The notes beneath the pieces are model-generated. The model did not search any database. It saw only the letters and a program-made list of their open reading frames with translations, and was not told the DNA's origin. From the NCBI GenBank assembly GCA_025965315.1, contig JAOPXD010000029.1:19034-83033 (forward strand): a stretch of 64,000 nt of DNA. Direction: 5' to 3'. Positions 58,985-64,000 of this stretch are shown here, one piece after another. Each line of letters begins with the position of its first letter. Position 1 is the first letter of the stretch. The position numbers and the translations under genes were made by a program. The DNA comes from Marmoricola sp. Lineage in GTDB: Bacteria > Actinomycetota > Actinomycetes > Propionibacteriales > Nocardioidaceae.

Positions 58985-59338
58985 TCAGGTGGGCAAACCC
59001 GTGCGCGTAGCGAACTTGTACTCCCAGACGTGGCCGTTCTTGGTCACCCAGACATCCTTGGGATCGGTTTCGGCATCGGGCACGTAGAGAACACCGTGCC
59101 CCCAGGTCGCGCCGAACCTCGTCACCGCGGTAGGTAGTTTCGACACCTCTCGCGCATGTCCGTAAATCGAGTAGTTGACGATCTGCTCAGACCGCAAACT
59201 TGGCGGCGCTTTCCCGAAGAGACGCTGCATCACCTGGTCGCTGGTCGGAGGGTGCTCCAAGTGGTACCAGCCACCGAGCCCGAACAAGCTAACGAGAACC
59301 AGCACTACCAGCGCCAGCTTCACAAGCCGCGATCTCAT
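58985..59338 (-). CDS. Membrane-anchored small hypothetical protein
   Basis: 117 residues: an N-terminal transmembrane/signal segment (KLALVVLVLVSLFGLGGWYH, about 7-26) followed by a basic-aromatic extracellular domain (VWVTKNGHVWEYKFATRTGL at the end). No lipobox Cys. Function unknown. Confidence 0.55.
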   Translation of the reverse strand: MRSRLVKLALVVLVLVSLFGLGGWYHLEHPPTSDQVMQRLFGKAPPSLRSEQIVNYSIYGHAREVSKLPTAVTRFGATWGHGVLYVPDAETDPKDVWVTKNGHVWEYKFATRTGLPT

Positions 59339-59499
59339 GATCGGAGTATGTCGCAGTGGCCGGAGTTCGAGCCGCGTCCGGTGATTTCTGCAATGACTTC
59401 ATTCTGCGATGCGCGACCCGATGGTTCAGTCGCTGCCGGGCAGGTCGTCGCAGACTTTCGCTCCTGAGCCAGTCCCAGAACCGTCTGAGACGCCGCTAG

Positions 59500-59877
59500 T
59501 CACCAAACGAACGGGGTGGACGGCGAACTTCGTGCGGCTCGACGGATGGAACGACGCTCGCTAATGCCGAGTGCTACCGCCAAGAGAACCGCCAAGCCGA
59601 ATGCGCCTTCAACGACTCGGTTGGCAACGTCGATCCGTGTGACTGCGGCCTCGTGGCACGAGTGGTCCTCTGTCGCCCTCTGGCTTGGTGACACCTCGCC
59701 GCCGTGACCGGTCGCGGTCGCTGAGTACCAATGCCATGCGCTACCGCAAATCCCATCGCTCTGATCGCTGACGCCACTGCCTGCCATGAGTGCCCAGATC
59801 AGGCCGGCACAGACCAACATCGACGCAGGAACCCAGAGCGCCGGGGCGAACCAATCAACCTTCCCGCCGGTCTCCAC
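59500..59877 (-). CDS. Two-helix membrane protein, hypothetical
   Basis: About 125 residues from GTG 59877. The two hydrophobic helices WFAPALWVPASMLVCAGLIW and AFGLAVLLAVALGI flank an extracytoplasmic loop with Cys (DGICGSAWHWYS, EDHSCHEAAV). A longer reading to 59991 would include the hairpin repeat, so the later start is preferred. Function unknown. Confidence 0.5.
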   Translation of the reverse strand: METGGKVDWFAPALWVPASMLVCAGLIWALMAGSGVSDQSDGICGSAWHWYSATATGHGGEVSPSQRATEDHSCHEAAVTRIDVANRVVEGAFGLAVLLAVALGISERRSIRRAARSSPSTPFVW

Positions 59878-59922
59878 ATTTGCAGGGTAGCCGCGATGAG
59901 TCCCGGGCCGGTCGATCCGATG

Positions 59923-59946
59923 TGTCGCAGAACCGATTGTGCGACA
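59923..59946. repeat. Hairpin repeat family, copy 3
   Basis: TGTCGCA and TGCGACA, perfectly complementary arms, flank GAACCGATTG. The loop AACCGATTG is shared with copy 2. Confidence 0.5.
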
Positions 59947-59987
59947 TGGTCGCTGTCGGCTACCGGACCTGGAGGACGTCCGTAAGC

Positions 59988-60689
59988 TCAATCAGCGTAG
60001 GGAGCGACGTGCTTGCTGTGGATCGTGCCCAGTGCGGTAACCGCAGCAGTGAGCGCTCCGGCGAGCAGCAGGCCGACGCCGAGGTGCCACTGCAGCAGGG
60101 CCGCCCCGACGGCTGCTCCGGCGAGGATCAGGACCACCGCGGAACCACGGCGAAGGCTGTCGCCGCTGCTCGCTCCCGAGCCGAGTCTGGAGTCCGCGGC
60201 GAGGCCGGTGATCGTGGAGGTGACCACGACCGTGGTGACGTCCTTGACGCCGATGAATCGCGCGGAAGCAGCCTGCACCCCCATCGCTGCTCCGAGGGTC
60301 GTGGTGATCGCCACCCCGCCGGCGTGCGAGAGGTCGTTCTCGATGAACAGGAGCAGCACCGCGACGACGAGCATCGTGGTCGCGACCAGGGAGAACAGTG
60401 CCGTCGTACGGGGGCTCCAGCCGGGTTCGGCCGACTTCAGGACCCGTCCGCCGAGGGCTGCGCCGGCCATGAAGCCGCCGAGCGCCAGCAGCGGTCCGAC
60501 GACCGGCAGGTTGCCGCCGCCGACCAGCCCCATGCCGAGGATGACCACGTTGCCGGTCATGTTGCCGGTGAAGACCCGGTCCAGTCCGAGGTAGCCGACC
60601 GCGTCGATCACTCCCGTGGAGAAGGTCAGGGCGAGCATCAGCTGCAGGTGGAACCGGTCGCGCGGTTCGGCGGCAATTCGGCGGCGCAT
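59988..60689 (-). CDS. DUF1275 (YoaK) family membrane protein
   Basis: 233 residues with about six helices. LMLALTFSTGVIDAVGYLGL, then DRVFTGNMTGNVVILGMGLV, is the DUF1275 signature TGNMTGN. GTG 60728 would add 13 residues. These are uncharacterised integral membrane proteins, often near catabolic genes. It is divergent from the acetamidase gene. Confidence 0.7.
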   Translation of the reverse strand: MRRRIAAEPRDRFHLQLMLALTFSTGVIDAVGYLGLDRVFTGNMTGNVVILGMGLVGGGNLPVVGPLLALGGFMAGAALGGRVLKSAEPGWSPRTTALFSLVATTMLVVAVLLLFIENDLSHAGGVAITTTLGAAMGVQAASARFIGVKDVTTVVVTSTITGLAADSRLGSGASSGDSLRRGSAVVLILAGAAVGAALLQWHLGVGLLLAGALTAAVTALGTIHSKHVAPYAD

Positions 60690-60760
60690 GGCGATGATTC
60701 TGGGCCGTCCGGACTGCTGTCGCGTCACCGGGTCGTAACGAGGGACCTCTAGGCTCGCCG

Positions 60761-61834
60761 GTGATGATTCTCCAGACCGGTGACGCGATCCCTGACGGGA
60801 CGACCTACCTGCCCTCGACGACCGACCACGTCCTCTGGGGCCGACTGCCCTGCGCAGCGGACCCCGCCGTACTCGTCATCGACTCCGGCGACGAGGTCGT
60901 GATCGACACGATCAGCCACGAGGGGATCCTCGAGGACCAGGGCCGCGACCCGCGCGCCTACTTCGAAGCGGCCGGTGCCTCGGACGTGCTCGAGGACGCG
61001 ATCACCCTTGCTGCGTCCGACTACCCGCGCACCTTCGGGGTCGACGGACCGCACGTCACCACCGGCCCGATCGAGGTCCGCGGGGCCAAGGTCGGCGACC
61101 TGCTGGCGATCCGGGTTTTGGAGACGCTGCCGCGCGTCCCGTACGGCGTGGTCTCCAACCGGCACGGACGCGGTGCCCTGCCGGGGGAGTACCCGCTCGA
61201 CGCCAACCTCAAGAGCTCGAGTGTCTTCAGCGTCTTCGCCGCGGTCGGTGAGGACGGTCGCGGACGGATCCCGCTGGCCCCCGGCAGCGAGCGGGACGTC
61301 ACCTTCGAGCTGCACCCGTTCCTCGGGATCATGGGCGTCGCCGTCGCCGGCGACGTGCGACCGCACTCGGTACCGCCGGGCCCGCACGGCGGCAACATCG
61401 ACATCAACCTGCTCACCGCCGGGTCGACGTTGTACCTCCCGATCCAGGCCGACGGAGCGCTCGCGTACGTCGGCGACCCGCACTTCGCCCAGGGCGACGG
61501 CGAGGTCGCGCTGACCGCGATGGAGGCCTCTCTCCGGGTCCGGCTCGGCTTCGACGTGATCGCCCGCGAGGACGCGATCGCCAGCTTCGGCGACCTGGTC
61601 GGACCAATGGCGGAGACCTCGGAGTTCCTGGTCCCGACCGGCATGAACGAGGACCTCGACATCGCCGTCCAGGACTGCGTCCGGGCCGCGATCGCCCTGC
61701 TCCAGGCGCGTTTCGGGATGGACCCCCGGCACGCCTATGCCTATCTCTCGGCCGCGACCGACTTCAACATCTCCCAGGTGGTCGATCTGGTGAAGGGCGC
61801 GCACGCCCGGATCCGGAAGGAGGATTTTTCGTGA
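60761..61834 (+). CDS. Acetamidase/formamidase family amidohydrolase
   Basis: 357 residues (GTG 60761 or ATG 60764). GPHGGNIDINLLTAGSTLYL is the family signature, with GDPHFAQGDGEVALTAMEAS after it, typical of the FmdA/AmdA fold. It would hydrolyse a small amide. Next to urate and allantoin genes, a formamide or ureido-type substrate fits. It is 13 bases upstream of the amidase gene. Confidence 0.85.
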   Translation: MMILQTGDAIPDGTTYLPSTTDHVLWGRLPCAADPAVLVIDSGDEVVIDTISHEGILEDQGRDPRAYFEAAGASDVLEDAITLAASDYPRTFGVDGPHVTTGPIEVRGAKVGDLLAIRVLETLPRVPYGVVSNRHGRGALPGEYPLDANLKSSSVFSVFAAVGEDGRGRIPLAPGSERDVTFELHPFLGIMGVAVAGDVRPHSVPPGPHGGNIDINLLTAGSTLYLPIQADGALAYVGDPHFAQGDGEVALTAMEASLRVRLGFDVIAREDAIASFGDLVGPMAETSEFLVPTGMNEDLDIAVQDCVRAAIALLQARFGMDPRHAYAYLSAATDFNISQVVDLVKGAHARIRKEDFS

Positions 61835-61847
61835 ATAGGCAGAGCGC

Positions 61848-63347
61848 GTGACTCTTCCCGGACTGACCGAGGCCTTCTGGGCCTACGAACGCGCCCTGAT
61901 GGCGAACGACCTCGACACCCTCGACCGGCTCTTCGCCCCCGGCCCGACCACGCTGCGCGGTGACGCTGCCGGTCTGCTGGTCGGCCACGACGCGATCAGC
62001 GCGTTCCGCGGCGGACGTGGGGGAGCCCCGGCACGGACGATCGTCGAGACGCACGTCCAGGTCATCGACGCGACCCACGCCCTGGTCGTCGCCGTCACCG
62101 AGCTGGCCTCCGGCGGTCGCGGTCAGCAGACCCAGCTCTGGGCGCTCCAGGACCAGGCCTGGGTGGTGACGGCAGCGCACGTGAGCATCCGGGCGGCGGC
62201 CTTCGACCCGCGGATCTGGCGTCTGGTCGGCGACCCCCTGGTGCCTCCCGCCGGCACCGGGCACCTCGACGGCGAGACGGTCGCGGTCAAGGACCTGTAC
62301 GCCGTCGCCGGCCAGCGGGTCGGGGCCGGCAACCCGGCCTGGCTCGAGCACGCAGAGCCCGAGGCCGTGCACGCCTGGGCCGTCCAGCGGCTGCTCGACG
62401 ACGGAGCTGCCGTCCGCGGGATCTCGCGGACCGACGAGTTCGCGTACAGCCTGGCCGGCACCAACGCGCACTACGGCACCCCGCCGAACCCGAAGGCACC
62501 GCACCGGATCTCCGGCGGCTCCAGCTCGGGCTCGGCTTCGGCGGTGGCGATGGGGCACGCAACGATCGGTCTGGGCACCGACACCGGTGGATCCATCCGG
62601 GTGCCGGCGGCGTACCAGGGCCTGTGGGGGATCCGTACGACGCACGGTGCGGTGAACGCCGAGGGCGTGCTCCCGCTGTCGGGGTCGTTCGACACGGTCG
62701 GATGGCTGACCCGCGAACCCGGGCTGCTCGCCCGGGTGGGGCGCTCGCTGCTTCCTGCGGACTCGGCGGTACCCGGCGACGTCGTCACGGTGGACGCACT
62801 GCTCGCGCTCGCGGAGCCCGCTGTGGCCTCGGCCGTCGGGGTCCTGGCGGCTGGCGTCGCCACCATCGACTGGCCCTTCGACGTGGCCGCGATGCTCCCG
62901 GTCTTCCAGACCCTGCAGGCGTACGAGGCCTGGCAGCAGCACGGTGCCTGGGTCGAGAGCCGGATGGATACCCTGGGTGCCGACGTCCGGGGTCGCTTCG
63001 AGCGGGCTGCGACGATCACCGCAGCCGAGGCCGCGCAGGCGCAGGGCGAGGTCGCCGGGCTCCGGGAGCGGATCCGCGCGCATCTCGGTGACCGGGTGCT
63101 GCTGCTGCCGTCCGCGTCGTCCGCAGCACCGCTGGTCAACGACGCGGCCGCCCTCGACGCGGTCCGGACGAGCACGATGCAGCTGACCTGCATCGCCGGG
63201 ATCGGGGGGCTCCCGGCCGTCGGGATCCCGGTGACCACCGCGGACGGTCTGCCGGCGGGCGCCTGCCTGGTTGGACCGGCTGGCTCGGACCGGGCTCTGA
63301 TCGCGCTCGCCGAAGGCTTCGCAGACCGCGGGCACACTCAGATTTAA
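61848..63347 (+). CDS. AtzH-like domain fused to an amidase
   Basis: 499 residues. The N-terminal 125 residues are an AtzH/SnoaL-like cone (EAFWAYERALMANDLDTLDR, FRGGRGGAPARTIVETHVQV). The rest is an amidase-signature enzyme: Lys in TVAVKDLYAVAG, cis-Ser in HRISGGSSSGSASAVAMG, nucleophile Ser in GTDTGGSIRVPAAY. In the AtzE/AtzH system AtzH stabilises the amidase; here the two are one chain. Possible substrate: a biuret-, ureido- or allophanate-like compound. GTG 61848 starts after a short gap from the acetamidase. Confidence 0.8.
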   Translation: MTLPGLTEAFWAYERALMANDLDTLDRLFAPGPTTLRGDAAGLLVGHDAISAFRGGRGGAPARTIVETHVQVIDATHALVVAVTELASGGRGQQTQLWALQDQAWVVTAAHVSIRAAAFDPRIWRLVGDPLVPPAGTGHLDGETVAVKDLYAVAGQRVGAGNPAWLEHAEPEAVHAWAVQRLLDDGAAVRGISRTDEFAYSLAGTNAHYGTPPNPKAPHRISGGSSSGSASAVAMGHATIGLGTDTGGSIRVPAAYQGLWGIRTTHGAVNAEGVLPLSGSFDTVGWLTREPGLLARVGRSLLPADSAVPGDVVTVDALLALAEPAVASAVGVLAAGVATIDWPFDVAAMLPVFQTLQAYEAWQQHGAWVESRMDTLGADVRGRFERAATITAAEAAQAQGEVAGLRERIRAHLGDRVLLLPSASSAAPLVNDAAALDAVRTSTMQLTCIAGIGGLPAVGIPVTTADGLPAGACLVGPAGSDRALIALAEGFADRGHTQI

Positions 63348-63404
63348 CGTCGGTGAAACGCTCGTGCCGCGCTCGCTGTCATCTGCTGCCGTACGTTTCT
63401 TCTT

Positions 63405-63893
63405 GTGGATCTCGACACTTTCAACGCACTCGGGTCGGCTGAGGCCGCAGCGGTCCTCCGTCCGTGTGCCGAGGTCGGGTCCTGGATCGAAGGCGTCGTC
63501 GGCAGCCGCCCGTACGACAGCCTCGATTCGCTGCTCGTGATCGCGGAAGCGACCTCGGCCCCCTGGGGGGCGGCCGAGGTCGACGAGGCGCTCGGGCAGC
63601 ACCCGCGGATCGGCGAGCGCCCGGCCGGTGGCGGCGTCGAAGCGACGCTGTCGACGGCTGAGCAGTCCGGCATCAGTGGCGACGAGGACGCGATCGCGGA
63701 CGGCAACCGCGCCTACGAGGACACCTTCGGCCGGATCTTCCTGATCCGGGCGGCAGGACGCACCTCGGCCGAGGTGCTCGACCAGCTCACCGAACGGCTC
63801 GACAACGACCCGGAGACGGAGATCGCGGTCGCCGCCGGTCAGCTCCGCGAGATCGCGCTGCTCCGACTGAAGGGGATCTTCACCGATGACTGA
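63405..63893 (+). CDS. uraD: OHCU decarboxylase
   Basis: 162 residues from GTG 63405. LGQHPRIGERPAGGGVEATL contains the HPRIGE motif of 2-oxo-4-hydroxy-4-carboxy-5-ureidoimidazoline decarboxylases. It produces S-allantoin from OHCU, the last step of urate degradation. It overlaps uraH by 8 bases. Confidence 0.85.
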   Translation: MDLDTFNALGSAEAAAVLRPCAEVGSWIEGVVGSRPYDSLDSLLVIAEATSAPWGAAEVDEALGQHPRIGERPAGGGVEATLSTAEQSGISGDEDAIADGNRAYEDTFGRIFLIRAAGRTSAEVLDQLTERLDNDPETEIAVAAGQLREIALLRLKGIFTDD

Positions 63894-64000
63894 GACCACG
63901 CTCTCCACCCACGTGCTGGACGCCGCGCTCGGCGTACCGGCGGTGGGACTCGAGGTGGCGCTGGCAACGGCCGACGGGACGCCGCTGGAGACGGCGACCA
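63886..64000 (+). CDS. uraH: 5-hydroxyisourate hydrolase, partial at window end
   Basis: ATG 63886 opens TETTLSTHVLDAALGVPAVG then LEVALATADGTPLETA, the beginning of a transthyretin-related HIU hydrolase (STHVLDxxxGxPA). It hydrolyses 5-hydroxyisourate to OHCU, upstream of UraD. The window ends after about 38 residues. Confidence 0.85.
   Translation, partial: MTETTLSTHVLDAALGVPAVGLEVALATADGTPLETAT

Noticed and set aside
61764-63908. A 714-codon minus-strand frame opposite the amidase and uraD genes
   Set aside because: Arg/Gly/Pro-rich without motifs; it is antisense to clearly conserved enzymes.
1-64000. CRISPR array or tRNA genes
   Set aside because: I saw no regularly spaced direct repeats and no cloverleaf with a T-loop GTTCRANNC and matching acceptor stem; a covariance-model scan would be needed to exclude a cryptic tRNA.

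Overview
The window is high-GC DNA from an actinobacterium, most likely Nocardioides or a near relative (inference). The evidence is dense gene packing with ATGA start/stop overlaps, frequent GTG starts, a DUF222/13E12 HNH gene, DosR-type hypoxia genes and a large actinobacterial repertoire of sigma factors and envelope genes. I found no rRNA, tRNA or CRISPR array.

Region 1 (1-13.6 kb) reads as a genomic island of visibly lower GC and different codon use. It holds the 3' end of a TOPRIM nuclease gene, a three-gene cassette that looks like an ATP-grasp RiPP (graspetide) system with its own membrane protein, a frameshifted HEPN-like gene, an 802-residue DUF4062 protein, and a 2085-residue secreted RHS/WapA-type polymorphic toxin followed by a two-helix membrane immunity candidate. 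A helix-turn-helix gene closes the island at 13.1-13.6 kb. A decayed copy of the same gene lies at 0.61-0.77 kb, so two homologous sequences flank nearly the whole island.

Region 2 (13.6-31.3 kb) is ordinary chromosome. It contains a lipoprotein, an EthD-like gene behind a KstR-type site, a TetR-controlled operon (DUF1059-like, hydroxylaminobenzene-mutase-like, phosphotransferase, acyl-CoA dehydrogenase), two ECF-type sigma factor units (the second runs into a MacB-like ABC export operon), a divergent I36 protease-inhibitor/S53 protease pair, a PlsC-like acyltransferase, a LuxR remnant and a secreted repeat protein.

Region 3 (31.4-51.3 kb) is a dormancy/anaerobiosis locus. It has a P-type ATPase, three universal stress proteins, an arcD-arcA-arcB-arcC-xfp operon, a GNAT/CoA-ligase-like protein, a PPOX-fold protein, an Acg-like nitroreductase and a DevR/DevS two-component pair. 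Sequences resembling the DosR box occur upstream of at least four of its transcription units, so the pair plausibly drives the locus. Arginine deiminase and phosphoketolase would provide substrate-level ATP when respiration stops.

Region 4 (51.4-64 kb) is a purine/ureide catabolic cluster: GntR regulator, NCS1 permease, hydantoin/allantoin-type racemase, acetamidase, AtzH-amidase fusion, OHCU decarboxylase and the start of HIU hydrolase. It is split at 55.4-60.7 kb by an HNH gene, several orphan small genes, a DUF1275 gene and a family of short hairpin repeats.
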